DNA from: Trifolium pratense
Taxonomy: Eukaryota; Streptophyta; Magnoliopsida; Fabales; Fabaceae
Assembly: GCF_020283565.1 (NCBI RefSeq)
Contig: NC_060060.1
Location: forward strand, 5,890,001-5,954,000
Length of the DNA: 64,000 nt
Direction of reading: 5' to 3'
Under the pieces are notes generated by a model. It worked only from the letters and a program-made list of their open reading frames with translations. It searched no databases and had not been told where the DNA came from. How positions within the stretch are numbered: the stretch's first letter is position 1; each line of letters begins with the position of its first letter. Shown piece after piece: positions 25,592 to 38,954 of the stretch. The translations under genes were made by a program, and so were the position numbers.

Positions 25592-26930
25592 TTTTTCTTC
25601 AAATTTTCTCTATAAATTTCAAATGATCCTCTAATTCTCAATAGAAAAAATCTATTAAAAATCAACCGAAAACGCAAACAAAGAACACACGAGATTTGAT
25701 CTCGCAAATTAGTCTGCTTATCAGTAAACTATGAGTCATACCCGACAGAGTTAAAGAAATTCCCATCACAAAAACAACAAAAAGATCAAATTTTTAACAC
25801 CCTATATGAAAAAGCAAAAAAATTAGGCCAACCCCTTTACCTAAAAATTTGAACTTTCAATTATTATTAATTAATGTGAAAAGAACAAACATGATAAGCC
25901 AAGAAAAAAAGAACCTTTGATCCCTACTATACTAGTATACATACATATAGGGTCTATAAATTCAAAGGGTATAATGGGAAAAACTTGAAGGTAGAGATAA
26001 TGAGAATTCTTTGCTCTAAATGAAAGGTGAAGATGTCTCTTACTTGATGGTTGATGAAGAGAATTGTGTAGAGAGAGAGAGAAGAATAAGTTGGTGTGAG
26101 TAAGTGTAGCAGTTAATAAGGTTGCCGTTTGTATAAGCAAACAAATGAAAAATGTAAATGAATGAGAGAGACATAAAAGAAAAAATTGATAGATAGATAG
26201 ATAGAAAGATTAGAAAGAAAGAAAGAACTACTACTACTGGTATATGTTGTATATCATCAAAAGCTGGTTACTACTACTACTTTCACTTCAGCTTAATTTT
26301 TTTCATTCATTCATCAAAGTGAGAGAAAGAGACCAAAACAGGAAAAAGGTACTTTGACAGGTGAATGCAATCAATGTTTATGTAATCAATAACAGTAAAA
26401 GGAAAAAGTTTCTTGGTCACACAATTTCAGATTAATACAGTAATTTTATATGGTTTTCATTTTTTCTTGTGAAAGAGTTTTTTTGTCTTTTTTTATGTTT
26501 TTTACATAATAAACAAAATGGTAAATCATTAAAAATTTACGTATACAAAATAGAGGATTAGAGTTCGAACTCTGGTCATGACTCATGACATCCAACTTAG
26601 CAATTTCGATATTTCTATTGAGGAGTCTGGTGAAGTTCAGGAGAAACATTAAGTCAATGCTTCAGACCACAAGTGAGGGAGACGCCACATCTCAACCCAA
26701 AACTTTAAGATATTAGGTTAATTGGTCACCTTCTTATAAATTCAACTTTTTTCTCATTCATATTTGATGTGGGAGTTAATCAGACAATTGAAATCCAACT
26801 TGCAATATAAATAAATTAGATAAGGTAAATAGATTAATTAATATAGAATTCATTGCTATACAAATAAATAAGTATATTATTGAGAGAGAAAAATCATTAA
26901 TAATCTATTGGTCTTCAAAAATATGCTAAG
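25592..26930. other. 5' leader and upstream region of the flippase gene
   Basis: A possible 5'UTR intron runs from ATCAA/GTAAGAG (about 26043 on the minus strand) to ATAAGCAG (about 25712). A (GATA)n/(GAAA)n tract lies at 26190-26227. No other gene is seen; the reading frames here are antisense or low complexity. Confidence 0.4.
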
Positions 26931-26934
26931 TATT

Positions 26935-27050
26935 TTTTTTGTCAAGTGGATAAAAATTCAACTTTTGACCTGGATAATTAAAATGGTCGGAGTTCGGACC
27001 TCAGATCCTACATGTATAATACAACATCTCTGTTAATAAAACCAAGTCGC
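26935..27050 (-). mobile_element. SINE, family C, minus-strand copy
   Basis: On the minus strand it carries GAGGTCCGAACTCCGACC (B box) and GTTGAATTTTTATCCACTTGAC, ending in an A-tail (T-run at 26933-26940). This matches the family C 3' part. Confidence 0.55.
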
Positions 27051-27059
27051 GGGACAAAT

Positions 27060-28850
27060 AATAAATAACTTTAACCAAAACTCACATAGACATTTTAATT
27101 TCAAATTTTAACCGAAATAAATATTATATTTATGGACAATTTTATGTAATTTTTCCTCTTTGGTTAAGTAATACTCGTGATTAGTGGTCGTTTGTTAGAG
27201 TTAATTGGGGTTATCTTCAGTTCACCCGTGTTGTTTTGTCTATATGTATTATCCGTTAGGATATTGACCTACACTTTTGTGTTAATTCGCTAGGTGGTTA
27301 GATTTTTTACCCCTGCCTTTTGTACTTTGGCTTTCTTAATCTATTTTTCTTTCGCCTAAAAAAAATAGTATATATTTTTTTGAAAGTTTTTTTTTTGCAT
27401 TATTTGTCTATTTCTTCATAATTTGGAATACTTACCAAATTAACGAAAACAAATCATATGCATGTAAAAAGTATAATTGTCTATTTGTAAAAAGTATAAA
27501 AACTTGATATATTAATATATTAATAATTGTCAAAATATGCATGTAAAAAGTAAATCCACAATTCTGCTCACTAATTAATATATTAATAATTGTCTATTTG
27601 TAAAAAGTATAAAAACTTGATATTTTGAAAATACTCATCAAAACAAATCAAACAATATCTTATATGTTAATGTTTACATCTACATGTTATTAAAAAAATA
27701 CGGTCAAAACAAGATAAATGAATAATAAATTTAGTCAAAATATCTTATATACCGGGACGGTGGGATTATCATATAAATTTACTTATGTGGTTTATTTTCA
27801 TTGATTATTGAATAAATACCCCTAAATTATAAGGGATAGTGTCTTACCATTTTGAAAAAATAATATTTTATACCACATTAAATGTCATATCGAACTAAGA
27901 ATAATATTTTACACAAACTAAGAATAGTATGAGTGATTTTTCTAAATCATCTTTATTTATAAGTATATTAATTATTATTGTATATTTTTATCATTATAAA
28001 TATAAGAAAAATGCTAACAATTGTTTCTTTGAACACTTATTAAGAAATTAAATATAGTAAAATTATTTTTAAACTTGTGTATATGAAAAAAAAGTTATTT
28101 TAATACAAACTTTTTTTTTTAATTTTCTTCACTAATACTTCAGAAAAAAAAAAAAAAAAAAAACTAGTGAGCATATGATCCTAAACAACTTTGAAAAAAT
28201 CAATTAAGAATTACAATAAAATTAAAAGTGACACTTTTCTAAACAACTTTGTTTTTTAAAAAATATTATAGTTATTATATAGGAGATAGGAGACATAGGT
28301 GAAGTAGGATATACACTTTATTTGCATGAAGTAATTAAATCAAGGGTTGGACTATATAGTATGTGTGAAAGTAGTTGCATCATCACTTCACTTGTTTGCA
28401 CACTCACTCCAATCCAAAAAATCAACAAACACTTTTTTGAGGTTTGCTTTGTTGTCATGTTTATATAACACGTGTTTGTTACTCTGACAACAGCAAAGCT
28501 TTGATTGATACAGATATATAGATATAGATATACACATATAGATATAGAAACATCTTGGTATTATGCTTGCCACTAGATGCTTCACCCTTTTTTGGGTAAT
28601 ATATATCTTTTTCCACATTTTTGGAGGCATTGATCCAAAATAATAGGTTGTCCCTTTTGAAACATATAACATGGTAGATTGGTGTAGTAGATAGATCCTG
28701 TCATAAACAATAAGTAACATGGTACGTTACCGTAGTAGATACATTAATTCTTTTTAAGTTTTGTTAATTAAGTGGTTAATAACATTTTAAAAAAATATTA
28801 TTTTTTATCAAAAAAAAATTATTGTTAATTGGTCACAATTTATTATACAT
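27060..28850. other. AT-rich intergenic DNA
   Basis: It contains a right-half copy of the Stowaway-like family (27640-27765). A direct repeat, AATATATTAATAATTGTC(A/T) with TGTAAAAAGTATAAAAACTTGAT, lies at 27480-27540 and 27575-27625. No gene is seen. Confidence 0.4.
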
Positions 28851-28860
28851 TTACCTTAAA

Positions 28861-29076
28861 CCCATTTGGATTGGTCCAGTAGTGTTGGCTTGAATTCTTG
28901 AAGTATGTTTCTCTTAAAGTTTCAAGTTTGATTCGTTCTGGTGATATTTTCGGTAGGCTAGTCGATACAAAACAAAAACTCTGACTTTAAATGAACCCCG
29001 CAAATAGGATGTGAGATTGTTCCTCTTAGATTAGTCGTCCTAAGACCGGTTATCGAATTTTCAAAAAATATAATAA
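28861..29076 (+). mobile_element. SINE, family B, copy 1
   Basis: tRNA-like head (TTGGTCCAGTAGTGTTGGCT; B box GTTTGATTCGTTC) and the family tail GTCCTAAGACCGGTTATCG...TTTTCAAAAAA. A possible 10-bp duplication, TTACCTTAAA and TTACTTTAAA, lies at 28851-28860 and 29077-29086. Confidence 0.65.
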
Positions 29077-29871
29077 TTACTTTAAATATCAATAATTAAT
29101 ATATAGTATTTTCTATCTAATATATTTGGAGTACTTGTTAGTATTTGCATATATTGGATAAACTAAAATTTTCTCACAACATTACCTAACTACGGTTCAA
29201 ATTTTATTTGACGAAAACTTCACATAGATTACTTATCCAATAGGATTACCTCAATTTGTGAGCTTACCCAAAAAAAATCATCTTTCCAAAAGAAGAGTAA
29301 AGACATTTGTGAGTTTATCCTATAGGAGTACCATTACTAAATGCCACCTAGTCTTAAATCAAGAAGAATGAATTTTGATTTCACATTCATTGTAGTGTGT
29401 TTTATTTATTTATTTTTTTATATATACAATGATGATAATGAGATTTTAATTACAACTTCATGTAAATTATGTTAACATCTCATTCTCATTATAACTTATA
29501 AGTCCAATTTTAGTGTTCTGTTGGCTTGGGATGTGCTTTCAAAGGCTCGCCGGTGGTTTGACTTAACGGTATTGCCGGCAACAATTTCTTCATGGTTTGT
29601 GTGTTTCCTAGCCATACATAGGAAAATAAAGTATAAATGTGTGCTATTTAGTTTGGCATGCGGAAATTTCAGGGAAACGGAATTTCTACAATTTATTTTT
29701 CACAGTTTTCATAGTCGTCCGATTTAAAATATACGGTCAAGATTTTTTTTAAGTCATGATTTTATAATTGCTTTGATCTACACCGTACGACCTACAATCA
29801 ATGGTCAAGATTCATCCGTAATTTGAGTGTTTTAGCGATCTCGTAATGAAAAAATCTTTTCGGAGAAAGTG

Positions 29872-30012
29872 GTCATTTAAAGTCCGAGTTTTTTTTTTTG
29901 TTTTTGTTTTATACGGATTAGCCTACCGAAATTAACACCAGAAAAAATTGAACTTGGAATCTTGAGAATAATATACTTCAAGAACCCAAACTAATACCAC
30001 TAGACCAACCAA
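29872..30012 (-). mobile_element. SINE, family B, minus-strand copy without its 3' end
   Basis: The minus strand reads TTGGTCTAGTGGTATTAGTTTG...CAAGTTCAATTTTTTC...GGTAGGCTAATCCGTATAAA, the 5' two thirds of family B. The 'CCTAAGACCGG' tail is absent. Confidence 0.6.
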
Positions 30013-30091
30013 TAGATTAAGCGATGCATAAGTTAATCCAATTGATTATATAGCTTAATAACTTTCGTTGGGTTGATTGGTATAATAATAT

Positions 30092-31229
30092 GTGTAAATA
30101 GGGTTTTACCCTTAAGATTCTTTGTTTTACCCCCCCTGAATTGACAACTTGGATTTGGAATCTTAATTTTGCTGACATGGCAACCATACGTGGCTTTTTT
30201 TTTACACATGACTTTTTTTTTACTGTTTTTTTTTTTAATTTAATTTTTATTTTGCCACATATTGAGCTATGTCATTTAAAAAAAATAAAAAACAAAAAAG
30301 GGGAAAAACAATCTTCACCACTCTCATGGGAAGAACAAACAACAACAACCCATTCTTTCATTCAATAAAATAAAAAATCAAAACAACAACAAACTTCATC
30401 TTCAATCTTAAATTTCATCTCATCAATTCAATCTCAAACCCATAAATCCAAAACCATAAAAAACTCATAAGTTTCTCAAAACATAAAATCTCACAGTTCA
30501 TTCTCCACCACCAGCCACCACCACCGTCGTCGTCCATCTCTCTTTCCCACCAATTGCATCTCTCTTTCTTGCAGCATCACTCTCACTAATTTCCGCCGAT
30601 TTTCAGATCTGAATTTTGTTGTTTGTTGATTTTCCAAAAAATTAAAATTAAATCAGAATTAATGATGTTTGGAGAATATGTGTTGTTGTTATTTTTCTTG
30701 AACTTGTAATTGCTAACTCAACTCATATCCTTCACCAAGATCAAAGGAATGAACACGTGAGAGGTAGAGACCAGGAAGGAGAGGGATGAAGGAGTTGATT
30801 ATGTTAGGGTTGTTGTTGGTGGTGGTGGTTATGGAGGAGGTGGAGGAAGAGTTTGAATTGGAGGAATTGTGGAGATGATGATTTTTTTATTTTTTTTTTC
30901 CGATTTAGGAATTTGAGATGAAAGTTGCTTCCTGAGATTTGATATGAAGGTTGTTTTTTGGGAAAAAAAATTATGGGATTTGAGATGAAGATTTTTTTAT
31001 TTTAAATAACAATGATTTGGAATAATTATAATAATAAAAATAAATAAAAATTCTAAGAAAATCCACATATGCATGCCACATCATAAAAAAAAAGATTCCA
31101 TGTCTAGTTGGCGAATTAGGGGGTAATTGAATGAATCTTTATATTACAGGGGGTAATCACAAAAACAAAATTTTGCAGGGGGTAATACAAAATTCACCCA
31201 TTTTGCAGGGGGTAAAACCCTATTTACCC
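30092..31229. mobile_element. Mutator-like non-autonomous element with gene-like filling
   Basis: The ends GTGTAAATAGGGTTTTACCC and GGGTAAAACCCTATTTACCC are inverted repeats. A perfect 9-bp duplication TAATAATAT lies at 30083-30091 and 31230-31238. The 1138-bp interior is unlike ordinary MITE filling. It has a GC-richer block (about 30490-30620, with CCACCACCAGCC and CCGTCGTCGTC) and a block 30770-30880 with GGTGGTGGTGG. These look like host gene leader and coding pieces. Flanking them are A/T-rich arms that partly pair with each other. No intact ORF is seen. It could be a Pack-MULE-type capture. Confidence 0.7.
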
Positions 31230-31239
31230 TAATAATATT

Positions 31240-32110
31240 TTAGCATAACATAGGCTAGTTGCCTACCTTTTTGTTGGTACAATTTGGTTGAGTACTACTT
31301 ATATTTATTCTACGTGTGGGTAGAATTACTTATTCAATGCTGCTTTTGAAATTAATTTCTTTTTGAAAAAAAAAAATGAGATTGGATAAATATGAAAGAA
31401 AAGACAACAAAAATTACACCGTCATTTTAGTTTACGTACCAAAATACTATCATACATGTGTGTGGATGTTTACGTTAAAATGAAGACAAATACATTTATT
31501 TGGAGATGTTTAAACAAAGATGCATGCATATTGATTCTAACCGTAAGAAACAAGTAAAGATGTCACTACTTTTATATAAAAATAAAAAATAAAAAAAAAC
31601 AAAAACAAAAAAAATGTCACATTCCATCATAAATATTTTGAAATAAAATTCAAGATGCTTACATGATAATTCCAGGTTGTTTTTTATTAATCGATAAAAA
31701 GATTCAAAATATTCTCTTTTACATGTGTTATACATACTATCGTTCAAATATATCTTTTATGATTAATAAAAATAATAAATCTTAACGTTTTTTTGGTACA
31801 TTCAAAATATTTTCATTTGTTTGTGTAATGAACTTGATGTTTTTGGACATGGACTTTTTACAAGAAAAATATATTAAAAAAAGTTGATTTGATATATCAA
31901 CTACCAATTATTTTGGCTCTCTCGCAAAAAGAAAAAAACTACCAATTATTTTGGTGAAACTTTTGTGGCAGAGTTTTCATCATATATAGTTCATTATATT
32001 GCAGCTTTGAATAAAAGAATAGATATACACTGTCACTCAAAATAAATATCATAGTTGATCGGTTTATGTTTATTCAATAGGCTATGGTAGCGAAATAAGC
32101 GTGACACATC
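31240..32110. other. AT-rich intergenic DNA, nothing recognised
   Basis: No coding motif, RNA gene or repeat boundary is seen. Confidence 0.45.
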
Positions 32111-32128
32111 TTATAAAATTCAGATACG

Positions 32129-32660
32129 TTGGTGGCTAAAATTATTAAGACAAGGTATTTTACACATTCTACTTTATCCGAGGCTTCTTTGGGTAATCCT
32201 GGTTTTGTATGGCGGAGTATTTGGAAGATAAACGAGTTCTTTTACTTGGGTGCGGGTGGAGGATTGTTAGTTGGGATAAAATATGTGTCATGTTTGATCC
32301 TTGGTTGCGTGGGAATGGAGAACGTTAGATTATTTCGCCTCAACATGAAAGTGTGTATTATTTGTAAAAGATCTGATGGCAGATAATTATAAAGGTTGGA
32401 ATATTGCTAAAATCCATATGTTGTTCCTATACCAAGTGGTCAGGAAGGCTTATTGCAACACCTTTTATTGGTTCGATTTATGAGGATAAGATGGTTTGAA
32501 AGGGGGTAACGAAATGGTTGCTACTCTGTCAAATTTGGTTACAAGCTTGTTATGTAGTGTATTATTCGTAGTGATAAATATCATGTGAAAGTAATTAAAA
32601 AGAAATATGGAAATTGCGCGTTTCAGATAAAACACGTCATCTTTGGCGACTATTGATTAG
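32129..32660 (+). pseudogene. LINE reverse transcriptase C-terminal (zf-RVT) relic
   Basis: Three frames together match the C-terminal region of plant LINE proteins. First comes AKIIKTRYFTHSTLSEASLG and PGFVWRSIWK (32132-32235). After a shift follows GCGWRIVSWDKICVMFDPWL (about 32250-32310). Then GCYSVKFGYKLVM and EIWKLRVSDKTRHLWRLL (32515-32655). It corresponds to the 'KARYFP..WRSI...GDG..I..DPWL...YSVKSGY' region upstream of the zinc-binding motif. Frame shifts and stops make it dead. Confidence 0.75.
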
Positions 32661-32925
32661 TGTTAACTAATTAGCTTAATACACTTGGTTTGTTAGTTAA
32701 CTTGTGGTCCAAGTTAGTTAGAGTTTGTTAGATAAGTTAGTTATTATTTTTTTTTTTTATATTACAAAGAGGGCAAAAGCCCGTAGAAGTTAGTTATTTT
32801 GTTTGTAAAACTAACTCTTCTATATAAACTCAATATACACTTGTAATTAAATCAATCAATAATAGAACCATGTTTCTCTTTCGTTTCAATCTTCTTCTTC
32901 TTCATCATTATGTCCAATTCATAAG
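32661..32925 (+). repeat. possible LTR fragment
   Basis: TGTTAACTAATTAGC with repeated AGTTAGTTA motifs is followed by CTATATAAACTCAATATACAC (TATA-like) and a pyrimidine-rich end. This composition resembles plant Copia LTRs. A second boundary and a target duplication were not found. Confidence 0.3.
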
Positions 32926-33890
32926 TGACTCTTATAGGAGTATTAACTAGCTAACAAGTCAATTGCTATTAGTCGGAAAGAAAACAAAAAACAAGTCAAT
33001 TGCTATCTCAATTATTAAAAATATCATTTGCAATCATTAGAATTCATTAGAATATCATTATTATTATTATTTTGTAACTATTTACCATTATTTAGTTGCC
33101 AAAGTTAAACATATATACGTTGGCAATCTTGTGTATCAATATCTCTTATGAATTCATTTCCTTTTAACTCTCTTAAAGCAATTCATATGACTCATATATA
33201 CAAATAATTTTTTATATACTTAACAAGTGTCACAGAGACCGTTATATAAGTATTATAAATATTATGAACAAGTGTCACAGAAACACAATTTAGCATGACT
33301 CATGTATATACATATTTTTGATATACTTAACAAGTCATAAAGATACCGTTTAGCAAGACTCATATACATATTTTTCATATTATGCAGATAATGTGAAGAT
33401 TTTTTTTAACCAAGGTAATATTTTAACTTTTATTTAGAATCATGAATTAGCTTTTATTGGCTTATGCGTGACGGTGATGCCATGGGAATGGAATGACATT
33501 CACTTGGAAGTTGCTTTGATTTGTTTATCTCTTTTTTCTTTTCTTTTTTTGGTTTTGTGTTTATCTCTTTTCTCTGTATAACAAAACAAAATCACCAACT
33601 TCATTCATTGTGTGAAATGTAGGAAAAATAAACAAGGCTAATGCGATGAAAATCATTTCAATTTAATGTCTAACTCGTTTCAAATGGAATGATTTTCATC
33701 TTTAGCAAGATCGAGAATTTATAGAAAACTAAGAAACATGAAAATTAAATATAAATAATATAAATAGGTTAAGACTAAGTGTAAAAGGATAAAATCAATT
33801 TTACATTCTTTTACTATATAATTATAGAAAATGTGTATCTCTTTTATTTTGTGGAGTGTCTTAGTGGTGAGGTATTTGGGTATTATGTTA
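32926..33890. other. AT-rich intergenic DNA
   Basis: A small foldback, GATGAAAATCATTTCAATTT and its near complement, lies at 33646-33702. At 33225-33350 'CAAGTGTCACAGA' and 'ACTCATATATACA' are repeated two or three times. No gene is seen. Confidence 0.4.
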
Positions 33891-33900
33891 TAGGTCCTGT

Positions 33901-34636
<736 letters not shown>

Positions 34637-34835
34637 GGTTCTGTGTTCGATCCCCAACTCATCGTAAACAAAAAAAACAAACTAGGGTGTCTTGAGAGAC
34701 ACACTACTCGGTCTGCTGATGTGGCAGCCTCTCTAACTAACTCTTATGACTAGCAATGGACAGCTAAGCGATAATAAAGCTAGTATGCTCACATGTAATA
34801 AAGGTCTAGTTCCATTATGTTTCACTATTATATAC

Positions 34836-35065
34836 TCTCTGAGTTCCAATTTTATTGATATGGTTGACTGTTGTGCACTATTCATACATGTTGCTTTGAT
34901 CTTATTTTTTTACTAATAAACAAAAATAAATATTAGCATATAAGATTCTGCTTTGACCTTATTTTTCTACCCAACATCATTATTTTTCTATTAATTTTTT
35001 TTTATATTTTCTTTTATTAATATTCATCACACTTAAATTTTTAGACTAAAAATAAAATTCTTAAT

Positions 35066-35098
<33 letters not shown>
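34836..35098. repeat. left part of a Stowaway-like MITE plus (AT)n
   Basis: ACTCTCTGAGTTCCAATT... with TGTGCACTATTCATACATG and TACTAATAAACAAAAATAAATATTAGCATATAAGAT parallels 3644-3740. The copy breaks off near 34960. A (TA)n tract of about 30 bp is at 35069-35098. Confidence 0.5.
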
Positions 35099-35099
<1 letters not shown>

Positions 35100-35100
<1 letters not shown>

Positions 35101-36120
35101 CGTAAACTCTATCAGTTTACAAGTCGAGTTTACGTTTCAATTCAACCTAGACTAAATGAGTTGATGTAAAAACTCGATTTCTGACAACCTTATATTTAAC
35201 TATTGATCTCCATGCAATTTCGCAATCTTGATAAGATTCATAGCAGATAAAACTCTTTTAACAGTTGCAGTTGTCACAAATAGTATCAAAGATAACTCTA
35301 TAAGTAAATATATCAATAAATACACAACATGTTACCAAAACACATCTTACTTTTTTAAAAGATCTATGAGCTAGTCCAATATTTTTTTTTTACGCAAACT
35401 AGTCCAATTAACTATAAGCTAGTTTATTTATATTATCAAACATTGAACATAGCTTAATTGATTTTTTGAAAGGGTCATGCTGACTTATATATCCAGAACA
35501 CTAATTAAGGAAGCACAAAAAAAGAAAGTAAATTTTACAATGGAAAAATTACTTTTTAATAACTTTTAAAAGTAGAATAAACAATTTATTGTGTTGAAAG
35601 AGTGTGTTAGAGGGTGTGACCCTAGCACACTCCTCTTTTCTCTTAACAATTTTACATGGACTATAATTTTCTCTTAAAAAACGTATAATATGGGTGTTGT
35701 GTACTTGTGTGTAGTGAGTGGATGGAGAGGAGTACAAATTTTAGACTCACATAACAAGTTTACATTGGAATGACTGTAAATGAATGTGGTCAAGAAAGTA
35801 AAAGTGCAACACACTTATAAAAAAAATTAAACTAAAAGAATAGATTTATAACCGGTATATAATAAAAATTAGGTTACTCATTAAACCAATCTTAAATTTT
35901 ATTTTTAATTTTTTTTCAAAAGGGAATAATTATAAATTTTAATTCATATATATATTTAAACTTTTTTCTTTTTTACAATAATTAAGCTAATTTTATTTTT
36001 TTGTTTAATTGATTAAAATAATAGATTTAATAGTTATTATTTATAAGAAAAACAGATTTTTCCTTTAATTTTATGAATTTTTCTAGAAAGCAAACTCCTT
36101 TATTCATAATTTTTTTTTAT
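35100..36120. other. AT-rich intergenic DNA, nothing recognised
   Basis: No coding motif, RNA gene or repeat end is seen. Confidence 0.45.
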
Positions 36121-36125
36121 TCTAA

Positions 36126-36345
36126 ACCCACTTGGGGTTGGTCTAGTGGTGTTGGCTTGGGTTCTTGGAGTATGCTCCTCTCAAGGTCTCAGGTTCGATT
36201 TCCTCTGGTACCAATTTCGGTGGGCTAAGTCCATACAGAGCAAAAAAACTCTTGCTTTAAATTGGGCCCCCTGCAAGTGGGCGGTGGGATTGGTCCCCTT
36301 GGATTAGTCGGTCCTATGGGGTGCATACATTGGATTTGAGTTAAA
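36126..36345 (+). mobile_element. SINE, family B, copy 2
   Basis: This is the clearest family B head: TTGGTCTAGTGGTGTTGGCT (A box), CAGGTTCGATTTCC (B box), GGTGGGCTAAGTCCATACAG, then GGATTAGTCGGTCCTATGG. The tail diverges after 36315. No clear target duplication. Confidence 0.65.
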
Positions 36346-36649
36346 AATATTGTCACTCTACTTAGAGTTTGAAAAAGTGCTCGCATTCTAGAAAGCAAGA
36401 GGGTTAGTTTGGTCATTTCAGTGGGTGACTGAGACATTGCATGGGGTACGAAAAGCACAGTTCTAATTGTATAACGGCAGCAGCTTAATTGGTTTTGTTC
36501 ATTAGTGAATGATGATGGTGGGCCGGTCTCTTCTAAATGAATTAGATTGGGCTTCGAGTTACAAACCACCTGTTATTGTTATTGTTTTTTGGGTTACATA
36601 AAAAAAAAAAAAGACAACAATGGGATTACTCCCTAGTAAACTCTACACC

Positions 36650-37135
36650 CTAAGCATCCTCCAAAAGAGGTCTCAACAGATCACTAGGCGAAATAGAGAT
36701 CTTCACTAAAGGCGAGTTCGAGATAGCACCCATTTTTGCCAAAAATTCCGCACAAGCATTTCCCTCACGCAGTGCGTGAGTAATAACCACCTCCCAGTCA
36801 TTTTCTAGCATCCTCCGAATACTATGAATCTCATTAGCAAAACGGTGATGCGATGTGACCCCTTGCTTGATTAAATTAACTGCGAGCAACGAATCCAAGC
36901 AACAGAGAACTTTACGGTAACCATTCTCCCAACACAGCTTTAATCCTCGCCATATAGCCATGATTTCAGCACATAAAATATTTTTTAATGTTGCAGCTCC
37001 ATAATAACCCCAAATAAATTCACCATGGTTGTCTCTTAGCAACACGCCATAACCTGCAGAATTTATCGAACTTAGCAAGCTCCCATCTACATTAAGACAC
37101 ACAGTATCTGTTGCTGGACAAGAGTTATTATTTTT
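36650..37135 (-). pseudogene. RNase H-like (RVT_3) ORF of LINE origin
   Basis: An open frame of about 160 residues without an ATG at its start (37102 is a GTG codon, and the frame continues upstream into an A-run). Motifs: NVDGS (first catalytic Asp), LLRDNHGEFIWGY, CAEIMAIWRGL (Glu), CCLDSLLAV (Asp), THALREGNACAEFLAKMG. The whole RVT_3-type RNase H fold is present, but the fourth metal ligand, Asp in the usual 'AD.LA' motif, is Glu (AEFLA). Such domains sit at the C-terminus of plant LINE polyproteins and also occur as small host genes. The lack of ATG and of the reverse transcriptase part favours a 5'-truncated LINE copy. Confidence 0.65.
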
Positions 37136-37139
37136 TTTT

Positions 37140-38330
37140 TTGACAAACTAAATGCGAGACAACATAGTATTGTTATCTCTAAATGAGTTAAAAATAATCA
37201 TTTTGTCCGAATTTATCAAACTAAATGCGAGACAACATAGTATTGTTATCTCTGTCTAAATTGGTAAATCAGTAGGAGAGTGTTTTCTAAGAAACCAACA
37301 AGAAGTAAAATTAATTCTAAAAATTAACATTGTTAGGTTTAACAATTTTACGCAACAAATTCTTTCTTTATGTTCATTTATACCTTTCACTCATTGTGAA
37401 TATATTTATCCCAATTTTTGAATTTGTAGATCACCTAATGTTCGATCTTAGCTCTTCCGCTCTTCTCTTACCTCTCTTGATTAGAATTCCCTTCAATTCC
37501 ATCGGAAGATATATTTTACGCTAAAATATTTCTTATTGGAAGATATCTTATGAGTGTATTTTGCTTGTTTCAGCAATGCAATGGAAAAGAAAAGGAAAAA
37601 AGCAATTATTTGTTTGTTATTAGACTCATTTCCATTATGTTATTGGTCTAATGTGATTTTGTCCTAAGAAAGTGAATTTTTAAAACATGTTATTTAGATT
37701 ATTTAAAATTAGAGGTGTCAAATAAGTCCCAAATTCCAATTAAGTTTTCTAGTAAGCTCCTTAAATTAACTGTAGACACTATTTAAAGAATATTCTTGTG
37801 ACCCCAACCCAATATATCATATTGAGTTTAAGTATAATGAGAATGAGTTTACATGATGAATAGTAAGTTAGGTAAATTTAAGATTAGCCTTCTAAAAAAA
37901 CATGTGTTGAAATATAACATAAGTTATGTCAATCACCTTAAAAAGAAAACGTGATGGTGATGATATAGTCATGATATAGCAATGGAAGCAAAAAATTGCA
38001 TATTGCATACATAAATATCCACCTTAGTCACTATATAATTTTACATTTAGTAACTCATCAACTCATTTGGCCTTGTTCCAACTTAGTATTTCCTAAATTA
38101 GCACTAATTTTGTTTTAGAGAGAAAAGTTACACATTTTTTTTTTATGTTTCTCTTCTTTTTCTTTTATCATAAAGAGTGATTTAAATAAGTAGTTTTCAC
38201 ACATTAAAAAAAGAAAGGGGTGATTTTGAGTTTTTTTTACGTGAAATAACATGTGTGCATATTTTCTCTCTCTTTTTAAACTAAATAAGTAGTTCTCACA
38301 CATTAAGTTTTTCTTTTGTGTATTTTTTTT
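37140..38330. other. AT-rich intergenic DNA
   Basis: A direct repeat AAACTAAATGCGAGACAACATAGTATTGTTATCTCT occurs at 37146-37181 and 37219-37254. At 38120-38310 'AGTAGTTYTCACACATTAA' is repeated twice with CTCTCTTTTTAAACTAAAT. No gene is seen. Confidence 0.45.
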
Positions 38331-38680
38331 TTTTGTGATTTTGTCGTCTTAGTGCGACATTGTTTAATTTTCCGACTTGATGTGATGTTAATTTGATTTT
38401 TTGTCTTGTTGTGTTCGTTTCATTTAGATTGACATATCAATTTGGAATACGTTCTGATTCAACCAATTACTAGGTCGTCAACAATGTTGATCCAAAGGCT
38501 AGGGTATTCGAATTACTTTGATTTTTTATAGAGATTATTATGTTGTTTTACGCTATATATTAATTTGGATATTGTGAGTTTGTTCCTAAATTCACCTTTT
38601 TTATTTTTTACGATGTTAAATTTATGTTTGTATTTGATGCAATCTATTAATTTGAATGAATGTCTCATTAGAAAAAACTA
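38331..38680 (+). repeat. dispersed repeat related to 17300-17660
   Basis: It shares the ordered blocks described for its partner, including TTCAACCAATTACTAGGTCG and AATTTGAATGAATGTCTCATTAGAAAAAA at the A-rich end. Confidence 0.45.
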
Positions 38681-38682
38681 TT

Positions 38683-38768
38683 TGGTCTTAGTGGTAGCTG
38701 AATTCAAGACCTAATTAATTATAGAGTTAGTCGGTCCTAAGACCGGATACCAAGTTTTCAAAAAAAAA
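38683..38768 (+). mobile_element. SINE, family B, internally deleted copy
   Basis: The head TTTGGTCTTAGTGGTAGCTGAATTC is joined directly to the tail AGTCGGTCCTAAGACCGGAT plus A-run. The central 120 bases are missing. Confidence 0.6.
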
Positions 38769-38954
38769 TTAATTATAGGGTAAAATAGTGTTTACCACCT
38801 GCAATATTAGCAAATTTTTGTTTACCTCTAGATCATTTAAGTTTTTTAGATAACAAACAAGTCTTTTATTTTTGATTAACTAGAAGTGTAGCATATGTGT
38901 CTTTTTCATCAAAATATCCACCATTGTGTAAGTCAACATTATCAATTACAGTGC

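Noticed and set aside
29521..29727. 68-residue ORF with KARRWFDLTVLPATISSWF
   Set aside because: It faintly recalls the end of LINE proteins, but it lacks an ATG and I cannot match enough motifs to call it.
32661..32925. Complete solo LTR
   Set aside because: Only one plausible end is visible and no 5-bp target duplication could be matched, so it is listed only as a possible fragment.
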